Shown here one piece after another: positions 8,461 through 16,861 of a DNA stretch of 64,000 nucleotides. The translations under genes and the position numbers were made by a program. Source of the DNA: Pedobacter sp. Leaf176 (GTDB lineage: Bacteria > Bacteroidota > Bacteroidia > Sphingobacteriales > Sphingobacteriaceae); NCBI RefSeq assembly GCF_001424305.1, contig NZ_LMPD01000008.1:124001-188000 (forward strand), in the 5' to 3' direction. The notes under the pieces are model-generated. The model did no database searches. It was not told the DNA's origin and saw only the letters and a list, made by a program, of their open reading frames with translations. Numbering within the stretch: position 1 is the stretch's first letter; each line of letters opens with the position of its first letter.

Positions 8461-10746
8461 ATGAAAAAACTATTCATCGCCTTATTAAGTTTTGCGGCAA
8501 CGGGAAGTTTCGCACAGCAGGTAGGCAAAATTACTGATCCCGTAGAATGGATAAATCCATTGATGGGGTCGGCATCTAAACCAAGTTTATCTAATGGTAA
8601 CACTTACCCGGCGGTAGGTGTGCCTTGGGGAATGAATATGTGGACACCACAAACAGGTAAAATGGGCGACGGTTGGGCTTATACTTACGATGCTGACAAA
8701 ATTCGTGGTTTCAAACAAACCCACCAGCCTTCTCCATGGATGAACGATTATGGTGCTTTTGCAATTATGCCGGTTACCGGTAAATTAAAATTTGCCGATG
8801 ATGAACGCGCAAGTTGGTTCAGCCATAAAGCCGAAGTTTCTAAGCCTTATTATTACAGCGTTTATTTAGCTGATGCTGATGTGACTACCGAACTTACGCC
8901 AACAGAAAGAGCCGCACAGTTCAGATTTACTTTCCCTAAAACAGATAGTTCTTTCGTTGTAGTTGATGCACAAAACAAAGGTTCTTACATCAAAATTTTC
9001 CCTAAAGAAAGAAAAATTATCGGCTATACGAGTAAATATGCTCGCGGTCCGTTACCAAAAAACTTCAAGAATTACTTTGTAATCTATTTTGATAAAGACT
9101 TCACTTTAGCTAAAACCTGGAGTGGCAAAACTTTGGGCGATGCTTTGGAGCTTACCAGCGACCATACTGGCGCAATAATCGGTTTTAAAACTGCAAAAGG
9201 TGAAAAAGTTACTGCTAAAACGGCATCGTCTTTTATCAGCTTCGACCAGGCAGAGATAAATTTGAAAAGAGAACTGGCTAACGATAGTTTTGATGCAACA
9301 AAATCGAAAGCAAAAGCGGTTTGGAATACAACACTAAACAAAATTGCTGTTGAAGGTGGAACCATAGATCAAATGCGTACTTTCTATTCTTGCCTGTATC
9401 GTACATTGTTTTTCCCGAATAAATTATATGAATTGGATGCAAAAAACCAAATCATGCACTGGAGTCCATATACAGGTGAAATTAAACCTGGTTACATGTT
9501 CGCTGGAACAGGATTTTGGGATACTTTCAGAGCTTTATATCCATTCTTAAATCTTGTTTATCCTTCGATAAATAAAGAAATGCAGGAGGGTTTGATTAAC
9601 GATTATAAAGAAGGTGGTTTCTTACCTGAATGGAGCAGTCCTGGTTTTGCTAACATTATGGTGGGTAACAACTCGGCTTCTGTTGTATCCGATGCTTACA
9701 TAAAAGGTCTTCGTGGTTATGATATCAATACCCTTTGGGATGCTGTAAAACACGGGGCGAACAATGAAGGACCGATGGCCGCTGTTGGCCGCAACGGTGT
9801 AAAATACTATAACGAACTGGGTTATGTGCCTTTTGATGTTAAGGTAAATGAAAATGCTGCAAAGACTTTGGAATATTCTTATGATGATTTTGCCATCTAT
9901 CAATTAGGAAGAGCGCTTAAACGCCCTGCTTCTGAAATTGAAATTTACAAGAAAAGAGCAATGAATTATAAAAATCTTTTCGACCCTGCATCTGGCCTAA
10001 TGCGTGGTAAAAATCAGGATGGAACTTTCCAAAGCCCTTTCAGCCCTTTTAAATGGGGCGGTGCTTTTACCGAAGGCAACAGCTGGCATTATACCTGGTC
10101 GGTATTTCAGGATATCGACGGCTTAGCTAAATTAATGGGCGGCCATGATAAGTTTATAACTAAACTGGATTCAGTTTTCTCTATGCCTCCTGTATTTGAT
10201 GAAAGTGCTTATGGTGGCGTCATCCATGAAATCCGAGAAATGCAGATTGCAAATATGGGTCAGTATGCCCACGGTAACCAACCCATTCAGCATATGATTT
10301 ATTTGTACAACTTCGGTGGGGCACCATACAAAACTCAATACTGGGTTCGGGAAACCATGGATAGAATGTACAAAGCGACACCCGATGGTTACTGTGGCGA
10401 TGAAGATAACGGACAAACCTCTGCCTGGTATGTGTTTTCGGCAATGGGATTTTATCCTGTAACGCCTGCCACAGATCAGTATGTTCTAGGTGCACCGTTG
10501 TTCAAAAAGATAACGCTCACTTTAGATAATGGGAAAAAAGTGGTTATAAATGCCGCCGCTAATAGTGCCGATAACCGTTATGTTCAATCGTTGCAAATAG
10601 ATGGAAAACCTTATTCGAAAAACTGGATTAGTCACAGTGGTTTACAAAAAGGAGCCGTGTTAAATTTTAATATGACCGCGGTACCTAACAAAAACAGAGG
10701 TTCAAATCCCGCAGATTTTCCATATTCATTATCAACAGAAAAATAA
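8461..10746 (+). CDS. GH92 family alpha-mannosidase-like glycosidase
   Basis: A 761-residue secreted protein with a signal peptide ending near SFAQQ (~20). Family motifs are GNTYPAVGVPWGM, GFWDTFR from residue 351, VIHEIREMQIANMGQYAHG, and GDEDNGQTSAWYVFSAMGF from residue 646, with both catalytic aspartates and the glutamate present. Sequence and layout closely follow the copy at 762, so the two are probable duplicates within the locus. It starts 30 bp after the GH29 gene. The following 125 bp hold a REP-like inverted repeat before the next gene. Confidence 0.93.
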   Translation: MKKLFIALLSFAATGSFAQQVGKITDPVEWINPLMGSASKPSLSNGNTYPAVGVPWGMNMWTPQTGKMGDGWAYTYDADKIRGFKQTHQPSPWMNDYGAFAIMPVTGKLKFADDERASWFSHKAEVSKPYYYSVYLADADVTTELTPTERAAQFRFTFPKTDSSFVVVDAQNKGSYIKIFPKERKIIGYTSKYARGPLPKNFKNYFVIYFDKDFTLAKTWSGKTLGDALELTSDHTGAIIGFKTAKGEKVTAKTASSFISFDQAEINLKRELANDSFDATKSKAKAVWNTTLNKIAVEGGTIDQMRTFYSCLYRTLFFPNKLYELDAKNQIMHWSPYTGEIKPGYMFAGTGFWDTFRALYPFLNLVYPSINKEMQEGLINDYKEGGFLPEWSSPGFANIMVGNNSASVVSDAYIKGLRGYDINTLWDAVKHGANNEGPMAAVGRNGVKYYNELGYVPFDVKVNENAAKTLEYSYDDFAIYQLGRALKRPASEIEIYKKRAMNYKNLFDPASGLMRGKNQDGTFQSPFSPFKWGGAFTEGNSWHYTWSVFQDIDGLAKLMGGHDKFITKLDSVFSMPPVFDESAYGGVIHEIREMQIANMGQYAHGNQPIQHMIYLYNFGGAPYKTQYWVRETMDRMYKATPDGYCGDEDNGQTSAWYVFSAMGFYPVTPATDQYVLGAPLFKKITLTLDNGKKVVINAAANSADNRYVQSLQIDGKPYSKNWISHSGLQKGAVLNFNMTAVPNKNRGSNPADFPYSLSTEK

Positions 10747-10765
10747 ATAAATTATCGTCTTCCTC

Positions 10766-10798
10766 AGCTTGTCGAAAATTATAGGGTTTCGACAAGCT
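10766..10798. repeat. REP-like inverted repeat (GAGCTTGTCGAAA type)
   Basis: A perfect 12-bp inverted repeat, AGCTTGTCGAAA at 10766-10777 and TTTCGACAAGCT at 10787-10798, with a 9-base loop. It lies in the gap between the GH92 and DUF1080 genes. TTCGACAAGCTC-type palindromes are widespread intergenic REP-like elements. It could stabilise or terminate a transcript, but there is no T-run. Confidence 0.7.
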
Positions 10799-10871
10799 CA
10801 ACGCGACAAAAATTGATAACTTCAACAGGAAGTTGAAAAAATAAAAATCATTACTAACAAAACCGAATATT

Positions 10872-12293
10872 ATGAAGATTAGCGTCTTAAAAACAGGTTC
10901 AACCGCCTTCGTCTGGCTTATAGGAACCTGCATGGCATTTGCCCAGCAACCGAATATTCCGCTTACAGATCTATCCGCATTTAAAGAACCAGGAAACTCA
11001 TGGTCTTTAGTAGGTGATGTAACCGTGGATTTAAATGAGGTTAACTCAATTAAGGGAACCAAAGGAACAGGGATTTTATTGAATATTTCAGCACCCAAAA
11101 AAGCCGGATTCGACTTAACTACAATTAAAGAATATGGAGATATGGTTTTAGAGTTAGATTATCTAACTGCAAAGGGAACCAATTCAGGAATCTATCTTCA
11201 GAACAATTATGAAATTCAACTGGAAGACTCCTGGACGGTTAAAAACCCGTTATCATCGAATAACGGCGGGGTTTATGAGCGTTGGGATAATGATAAACCG
11301 GAGGGCGAAAAAGGCTATGGTGGTATTGCTCCGCGCCAAAACGCGAGTAAAGCACCAGGTTTGTGGCAACACATAAAGATTGCATTTCAGGCGCCTAAAT
11401 TTGACGGATCTGGGAAAAAAATCGCCAATGCACGCTTATTAAGCGTTGAGTTAAACGGCGTAACCATACATGAAAATGTGGAGCTTTGGGGCGCAACTAG
11501 AGGCGGGTATGGTACAGAAAGGGCAATGGCACCAATTCGCTTACAAGGCGATCACGGTTCAATTGCATTCAGAAATATTTCAATTACCGATCTTCCTGCT
11601 GTGGCTGCTCAAAATTTCCGTCGTGGCGGCGGTGGCGGCGACCCAATCTATGTTGAGGCACCAATAAATACAATGATTCGTAGTTTTATCGATGTAGTAC
11701 CAGGCGTTCGTTCTGTACACGCCATTTCTGTTGGCGGGCCGCAACAAACGGCTTATAGTTACGACCTTGATAATGGAACATTATTACATGGCTGGCATGG
11801 CGGTTTCCTGGATGCAACCCCAATGTGGGACGGTCGTGGAAACGGTACATCTCGCCCGATGGGAAGTGTAACCCGTTTCACTAAAAAGCCTGTTTTAGCC
11901 ATTGCAAAATTGGCCAATGCTGAGGCCGCCTTGGTTTCAGATACAACAGGCACTGGTTTCCGAACAAAAGGCTATGTCCTCGACGACCAGGATCATCCTG
12001 AATTTAAGTACACAATTTATGGAACCAAAGTTACCGATGCCATTAAAATTTTGGAAAACGGACAAGGCTTGTCGAGAGAAATTTCTTTTGAGCAGCCGGC
12101 AAAAGATTTGTATTTGCTTTTAGCCGAGGTATCAGATGTTAACGAGGTTTCTAAAGGTTTGTATGTGGTGGATGATAAGGCCTATTATTTACAATTTCCG
12201 AATGGTGAAAAACCAATCGTGAGAGATTTGAACGGTAAAAAACAACTGATTATACCAATCGGAAGCAAATTAAATTACTCTATTTTATTTTAG
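10872..12293 (+). CDS. DUF1080 (3-keto-disaccharide hydrolase-like) secreted protein
   Basis: A 473-residue exported protein with a signal peptide ending near AFAQQ (~25). Residues ~40-235 form a concanavalin-like DUF1080 domain: GDMVLELDYLTAKGTNSGIY, a conserved GVYERWDND segment and the terminal GSIAFRNISI strand. DUF1080 proteins are linked to cleavage of 3-keto-glycosides. Residues ~240-473 add a second region, starting with a glycine-rich linker RRGGGGGDP, that resembles part of heme/quinoprotein-associated DUF1080 proteins. It starts a pair with the cytochrome-containing gene 13 bp downstream; oxidation followed by hydrolysis of a glycoside is a reasonable inference. Confidence 0.8.
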   Translation: MKISVLKTGSTAFVWLIGTCMAFAQQPNIPLTDLSAFKEPGNSWSLVGDVTVDLNEVNSIKGTKGTGILLNISAPKKAGFDLTTIKEYGDMVLELDYLTAKGTNSGIYLQNNYEIQLEDSWTVKNPLSSNNGGVYERWDNDKPEGEKGYGGIAPRQNASKAPGLWQHIKIAFQAPKFDGSGKKIANARLLSVELNGVTIHENVELWGATRGGYGTERAMAPIRLQGDHGSIAFRNISITDLPAVAAQNFRRGGGGGDPIYVEAPINTMIRSFIDVVPGVRSVHAISVGGPQQTAYSYDLDNGTLLHGWHGGFLDATPMWDGRGNGTSRPMGSVTRFTKKPVLAIAKLANAEAALVSDTTGTGFRTKGYVLDDQDHPEFKYTIYGTKVTDAIKILENGQGLSREISFEQPAKDLYLLLAEVSDVNEVSKGLYVVDDKAYYLQFPNGEKPIVRDLNGKKQLIIPIGSKLNYSILF

Positions 12294-12306
12294 TCTGAAA
12301 TTTACG

Positions 12307-14289
12307 ATGAGATATACATTTAAAACACTTGCAATAATGGCGCTCAGCTTGAGTTTCTCAACGCTTTTCGCCCAAGAAACACCAAAAGAAGAGGATTTTT
12401 TCAGAGTAAGTAAAGTCCGCGTACCTGAAGGACCGATTTTAGAAGTTGGTGGTTTAGTTACAATGCCTAACGGCGATTTAGCAATTTCGACCCGTAGAGG
12501 TGATGTTTGGATAGTTGAAAATCCGACAAGCATAAAACCTTATTTCCGTAGGTTTGCAACAGGCTTACATGAAATTTTGGGTCTTGCACAAAAAAACGGA
12601 GCACTTTATGTGGCTCAACGTGGTGAGTTAACCAAATTGGTTGACAAAAACATGGACGGTAAAGCCGATGTTTACGAAACAGTTTATGCATGGCCTTTAA
12701 GCGGTCACTACCACGAATACAGCTTCGGGCCAAAAATTGCGGCTGATGGCTCGTTTTTAGTGACTGCTAACGTTGCCTTTGGTGACGAAGAATGGTGGAG
12801 AGGTGAAAGCCGCGTGCCAATGCGCGGTTGGGCAATGAACATTACTGAAGATGGTAAAATGACGCCTTATGCAGCCGGTTTCCGTTCTCCTGCTGGTATT
12901 GGTATGATTGATAATCAGTTTTATTATACCGAAAATCAAGGCGACTGGGTAGGTTCTGGTGGCCTGTGGAAAGTTAATAAAGGCGATTTTATGGGACATC
13001 CTGCAAGTTTGAGATGGACTGGGCGTTCAGATTCACCTGTTAAATTAACATCAGATTTTTTCTATTCGAATATTGATGAACGCCGTATTAAAAACGAACA
13101 AGGTAGATACATAAAGCCAGAAAACAGAGTAAACGAAACTTTCAAAACGCTTTTTGATATGAAAAAAGTGTTCCCTGAATTGAAGTTGCCTTCGGTTTGG
13201 CTGCCTTATGGAATTTTAGGTATTTCCTCATCAGAGCCGGTTAAAATTCCTGAAAATACTTTCGGTCCATTCGCAGGACAAATTTTAGCTGGGGATCAAG
13301 GGATGAGTATCATTTCGAGAATCTTCCTTGAAACAGTAAAAGGCCAGGAGCAAGGTGCGGCTTTCTTATTCAGAAAAGGTTTCCGCTCCGGTGTGTTAAG
13401 GATGGCCTGGGGAAATGATGGTTCATTATTTGTCGGCGAAACTAACCGCGGCTGGGGCTCAGCAGGCGATGCGAACGAAGGTTTAGAACGTTTGGTGTAT
13501 ACAAATAAGGTTCCCTTCGAAATGAAAGCGGTAAGGTCAATGCCTGACGGTTTCGAGATCGAATTTACAAAGCCTGTTGACCGTAAATCTGCCGAAGATT
13601 TAGCTTCTTACGCAGCTGAAAGCTTTATCTATAAGTACCACCCGGTTTATGGTTCACCTCCGGTAAATGTTGAAACGCTAAAAATTACTGGCGTAAAAGT
13701 TTCAGAAGATGGCTTAAAAGCAAGATTAGTTATCCCTAATCTTCGTCAATATTACATTCACACTTTAACATTAGACGGTGTTCGTGATAAAGAAGGTTTT
13801 TATTCTCTGGTTCATCCGGTAGCTTATTATACTTTAAATCAAATTGCTGATGGCGAAAAGTTATCAACGAGTGAAGTAAGCACAAGGAATTCTGAGGCTG
13901 GTCCGAAAGCGTCTGCAACTCCAGTTAAACCTTCTGCGAAACCGAAAGCCTCAACCGGTACAAAACCTGAGGCTAAAGGTGCAACCAATACAACACCTGC
14001 AAAGGCTGTTGCAACGGCATCAACTAAAACGCCAACTTACAAAGAGGTTGAAGGTTTATTAACAAAAAATACTTGTTTGGCTTGTCATAACCCAACCAAA
14101 AGACAAATCGGCCCTCCGTTTGTAGAGATAGCGAAACGCAAGTATTCAGCTGAAAAAATATATTCTTTAATCCATAATCCGCAACCACAAAACTGGCCGG
14201 GTTATTCTACAGAGATGCCTCCAATGCCGCAGGTAACTAAAGCAGAAGCTTTAAAGATTGCTGCATGGATTAACTCATTAGATAAATAA
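12307..14289 (+). CDS. Beta-propeller sugar dehydrogenase-like protein with C-terminal cytochrome c domain
   Basis: A 660-residue secreted protein with a signal peptide ending near LFAQE (~24). Residues ~30-410 resemble a glucose/sorbosone dehydrogenase-like propeller (PEGPILEVGGLVTMPNGD, GFRSPAGIGM, EGLERLVYTNKVPFEM). A Thr/Ala/Lys/Pro-rich linker covers ~520-580. The tail is a class I cytochrome c with heme-binding CLACH at residues 590-594 and a likely distal ligand methionine in EMPPMPQV. The domain order suggests a periplasmic oxidoreductase passing electrons from a sugar-like substrate to its own heme. It sits 13 bp after the DUF1080 gene and is followed by a strong terminator, so it is the last gene of the run. 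Confidence 0.82.
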   Translation: MRYTFKTLAIMALSLSFSTLFAQETPKEEDFFRVSKVRVPEGPILEVGGLVTMPNGDLAISTRRGDVWIVENPTSIKPYFRRFATGLHEILGLAQKNGALYVAQRGELTKLVDKNMDGKADVYETVYAWPLSGHYHEYSFGPKIAADGSFLVTANVAFGDEEWWRGESRVPMRGWAMNITEDGKMTPYAAGFRSPAGIGMIDNQFYYTENQGDWVGSGGLWKVNKGDFMGHPASLRWTGRSDSPVKLTSDFFYSNIDERRIKNEQGRYIKPENRVNETFKTLFDMKKVFPELKLPSVWLPYGILGISSSEPVKIPENTFGPFAGQILAGDQGMSIISRIFLETVKGQEQGAAFLFRKGFRSGVLRMAWGNDGSLFVGETNRGWGSAGDANEGLERLVYTNKVPFEMKAVRSMPDGFEIEFTKPVDRKSAEDLASYAAESFIYKYHPVYGSPPVNVETLKITGVKVSEDGLKARLVIPNLRQYYIHTLTLDGVRDKEGFYSLVHPVAYYTLNQIADGEKLSTSEVSTRNSEAGPKASATPVKPSAKPKASTGTKPEAKGATNTTPAKAVATASTKTPTYKEVEGLLTKNTCLACHNPTKRQIGPPFVEIAKRKYSAEKIYSLIHNPQPQNWPGYSTEMPPMPQVTKAEALKIAAWINSLDK

Positions 14290-14317
14290 AATAATAGTTA
14301 GTTAGTATAATTTGGTT

Positions 14318-14348
14318 AACGGTTGGTGGAAACATCAACCGTTTTTTT
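14318..14348 (+). terminator. Rho-independent terminator closing the glycan locus
   Basis: An 11-bp stem AACGGTTGGTG / CATCAACCGTT with one G-U pair and a GAAA loop, followed directly by a run of seven Ts. It begins 29 bp after the stop of the cytochrome-containing gene. Confidence 0.9.
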
Positions 14349-14375
14349 ATTTAAAAGATCTCGAAAAGCCTTTAA

Positions 14376-14446
14376 AAAAGAAATGGAGATTCCACTTATC
14401 GCAGAATCCCCATCATCTAAATTAACGCTCTCATATACATAAACGC
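14376..14446. repeat. Dispersed repeat, copy 1 (hairpin plus 34-bp identical tail)
   Basis: The unit has a short inverted repeat (GGAGATTC / GAATCCCC) followed by a 34-bp tail at 14413-14446 beginning TCATCTAAATTAACGCTCTC. The tail is identical to 16191-16224. Both copies are intergenic and on the same strand. The role is unknown. Confidence 0.85.
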
Positions 14447-14564
14447 ATTAATTAGGATTTATTGCATGTGGTATATTTTTTTTAATTTTAATCCTGCATG
14501 GTCAATAGGCGATAATGAGTTCGGAATGACGACTAATTGTTTGGTAATTTTATATTTTTACAAT

Positions 14565-15254
14565 ATGGTACCTACAGATAAAGTTAAGCAGGATGCAGAA
14601 AAATTAGCGGCGGCCCGCGAGGCAGTTCAGTTTGTTAAAGATAATGATGTTGTAGGCCTGGGCACAGGTTCCACGGCGACCTTTGCTATAAAAGAACTGG
14701 CCGAACGAATGAAAGATGGCTTGGTGATAACTGCCGCAGCAAGTTCGATAAAAACAGAAGCGCTAGCTATTTCTCACGGCATTCCTATTGTAAAATTGGA
14801 AACGTTAAGTTCAATAGATATCAGTATTGATGGAGCCGATGAATTTACTGAATCACTCGATTTAATTAAAGGCGGAGGAGGAGCATTATTCCGCGAAAAG
14901 ATAGTCGCTTCTTTGAGTAAGTATTCCATTATTATCGCAGATTCATCTAAAAAAGTAAGTCAGCTAGGTGCTTTTACAGTTCCTGTCGAAGTGATTCCGC
15001 TTGCATTGCACTACGTTTATAGCCAACTGAAAAAATCAGGTGGCAAATGTATTCTTCGAAGCAAGGAAGATAAACCATTTATAACGGACAATGGAAATTA
15101 TATTGTTGATGTTGATTTTGGTTTGATAGAAAAGGCTCATGAACTTGCTTATTCCTTGAATCAAATTGACGGCATATTGGCGCATGGTTTATTTATTGGA
15201 CTAACTTCCAAAGTTATTATGGCAAAGGAAAGCGAGATTTTAGTTTTTGAATAG
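14565..15254 (+). CDS. rpiA: Ribose-5-phosphate isomerase A
   Basis: A 229-residue cytoplasmic enzyme of the pentose phosphate pathway interconverting ribose 5-phosphate and ribulose 5-phosphate. Family motifs are GLGTGSTA (~31), SIDGADE with the catalytic-type aspartate and glutamate (~87), KGGGGALFREK (~101) and the C-terminal GLFIGLTSKVI. The ATG at 14565 was chosen because a longer frame from 14466 adds a hydrophobic, non-conserved stretch, while MVPTDKVKQDAEKL gives the normal family N-terminus and length. It stands alone between a dispersed repeat and a REP-like hairpin. Confidence 0.95.
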   Translation: MVPTDKVKQDAEKLAAAREAVQFVKDNDVVGLGTGSTATFAIKELAERMKDGLVITAAASSIKTEALAISHGIPIVKLETLSSIDISIDGADEFTESLDLIKGGGGALFREKIVASLSKYSIIIADSSKKVSQLGAFTVPVEVIPLALHYVYSQLKKSGGKCILRSKEDKPFITDNGNYIVDVDFGLIEKAHELAYSLNQIDGILAHGLFIGLTSKVIMAKESEILVFE

Positions 15255-15677
15255 TCGTAAGTCGTCAATTTGATCGAAGGGGAGAAATTTTTGTGCCCTA
15301 ACTTTTTATGTTTGTCATTCATTTCTTCAGGAAGCTCAATATTATTGTATAAGATTCCCGCCTTCGCGGGGAAGACGACTGATTAAAATCAAAATAATTA
15401 CCGCCGCTATTTTTCACCGACATCCAACGCCTCGGTTCGTGTCCTCACGAATCGAAATCATTACACTAAACGTATTGTATTCGGGCGCAACCGACGACCA
15501 CCAAAGTACTTACTACGCCTCTGCACTTCTTTACCGACATTTTTCTGCCTTCGAAAATCCTCCAAGTATTTTCACCGATGCTTTTATTTCACTCACCGAT
15601 AAACAAAAGTAGTTTAAGGAAAGTCCATTCTCTTGTCTTCATTTTCGGGATACATTTGATTTATAAAAACAACGGTC
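15255..15677. other. Intergenic region with REP-like hairpin
   Basis: This is 423 bp without a convincing gene. It contains a hairpin around 15352-15375 (TTCCCGC, loop CTTC, GCGGGGAA), a common genomic REP type. The stretch 15400-15600 is richer in C and shows several ACCGA-type repeats (for example TTTTCACCGACA and TTTCACCGATG) but no frame. No promoter is assigned. Confidence 0.6.
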
Positions 15678-16064
15678 ATGGAAAATCTAATCAAAAAAAA
15701 TCACATAGATAAACAAAATGCTTTAGGCATTTTAGTAATTGTAATCGGATCAGTATTCTTACTGGATAATATTGGTTGGGACAGGCCAAACTGGATATTA
15801 AGCTGGCACACCATTATGCTCGCTGCGGGTTTGTGGATAGGATATCGCAAAAACTTTCAAGGTGGAGGCTGGTTGGCTCTAACCATAATTGGTGGTTTTT
15901 TCACGCTACAGGACATCACAATTTTCGATTTTGAACTTTCAAAAATTACCACCGCCCTGATAGTGATTGGTTTGGGACTATGGGTATTGTTAAGGCCTCG
16001 AAAAATTAAAGCCTACCCTAACCATTTTTCAGGCACGGCCGAAATACATGAGATAAAAAGTTAA
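15678..16064 (+). CDS. LiaF/DUF5668-type four-helix membrane protein
   Basis: A 128-residue protein with four predicted membrane segments: ALGILVIVIGSVFLLDNIGW (~14-33), a segment around WHTIMLAAGLWIGY (~43-56), WLALTIIGGFFTLQDI (~66-81) and TALIVIGLGLWVLLRP (~92-107). This spacing matches the N-terminal transmembrane domain of LiaF-like/DUF5668 proteins, which in Bacteroidota often lack the cytoplasmic LiaF domain, as here. The function may relate to envelope stress sensing, but nothing in the neighbourhood confirms that. A terminator follows about 26 bp after the stop. Confidence 0.7.
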   Translation: MENLIKKNHIDKQNALGILVIVIGSVFLLDNIGWDRPNWILSWHTIMLAAGLWIGYRKNFQGGGWLALTIIGGFFTLQDITIFDFELSKITTALIVIGLGLWVLLRPRKIKAYPNHFSGTAEIHEIKS

Positions 16065-16089
16065 AATCCTTAAATCCATCATATATCTG

Positions 16090-16122
16090 AAAGGGACGTT
16101 TATAAATTATGTCCCTTTTTTA
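16090..16122 (+). terminator. Rho-independent terminator
   Basis: The stem AAGGGAC (16091-16097) / GTCCCTT (16111-16117) has a 13-base loop and runs into a T-tract. It lies just after the DUF5668-type gene. Confidence 0.8.
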
Positions 16123-16154
16123 TTGGGAAAACTTCAGAAAGTGAAAAGCTGATA

Positions 16155-16224
16155 AAAAGAAACGGGGATTCCACCGAAGCAGCATCCCCGTCATCTAAAT
16201 TAACGCTCTCATATACATAAACGC
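16155..16224. repeat. Dispersed repeat, copy 2
   Basis: The inverted repeat GGGGAT / ATCCCC is followed by the same 34-bp tail as copy 1 (16191-16224). The hairpin arms differ from copy 1 (GGAGATTC / GAATCCCC) but still pair, so structure appears conserved while sequence drifts. About 1.8 kb separates the two copies. Confidence 0.85.
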
Positions 16225-16351
16225 TGATATGTGAAATTATTGTGTTGCCTGTATTTTTTTTCTTGTCGCATTTGGCCCTGAATGTTGTCGCTTAATGTAG
16301 TTGTGCCATCTTCTGATTAAAATTAATTTTGATCAGAACAATTGGAAACAC

Positions 16352-16756
16352 ATGGAAACATTTTACTTAGATAAGGATATTAAGGTGATGTGTGTAACAG
16401 CATCATCATTTCCGGATGGTGTAAATACGGCGCATAAGAAATTGCACGACGTTTTGGCCTTTGATGAAAAAAGAAGGTGCTTTGGTATTTCAAGTCCCAA
16501 TGGAAGAAGCATTATTTATAAAGCGGCTGCCGAAGAATTAAATCCAGGTGAGTCGGGTATATTTGGTTTTGAAACCTTTGTTATAAAGCAAGGGCATTTC
16601 GCCAGTGAATACATCGTCGATTTTATGAGCCAAATTCCTTCAGTAGGCAAAACTTTTGAAAAGCTGCTTTTCATTGCTGATATCGATCCTGATGGATATT
16701 GTCTGGAAATGTATATCGGCAATAAAGATATTCGTTGTATGGTACCTCTAAAATAA
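16352..16756 (+). CDS. Conserved hypothetical protein, possible effector-binding fold
   Basis: A 134-residue soluble protein without signal peptide or membrane segment. The start at 16352 (METFYLDKDIKVMCV) was preferred to 16301 because the extra 17 residues look non-coding. The length and mixed alpha/beta appearance, with a central YKAAAEELNPGES segment and a C-terminal CLEMYIG strand, recall GyrI/AraC-type effector-binding domains without a DNA-binding part. That comparison is weak. It has its own intergenic spaces on both sides, so it is probably monocistronic. Confidence 0.6.
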   Translation: METFYLDKDIKVMCVTASSFPDGVNTAHKKLHDVLAFDEKRRCFGISSPNGRSIIYKAAAEELNPGESGIFGFETFVIKQGHFASEYIVDFMSQIPSVGKTFEKLLFIADIDPDGYCLEMYIGNKDIRCMVPLK

Positions 16757-16861
16757 TACAATAACATTATTAACGAAAAACTAATCAATTAGTTACATTT
16801 TAACAAAATTGGATTCAAATATTGTTAACTTTGGTTTATTGAACTAAATACAATATTATTC

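Noticed and set aside
9622..9903. Antisense ORFs within the GH92, SusC and other large genes
   Set aside because: These frames lie opposite well-conserved coding sequence and reflect its codon pattern.
14466..14564. N-terminal extension of RpiA
   Set aside because: The extra 33 residues are hydrophobic and absent from the family; MVPTDKVKQD gives the normal start.
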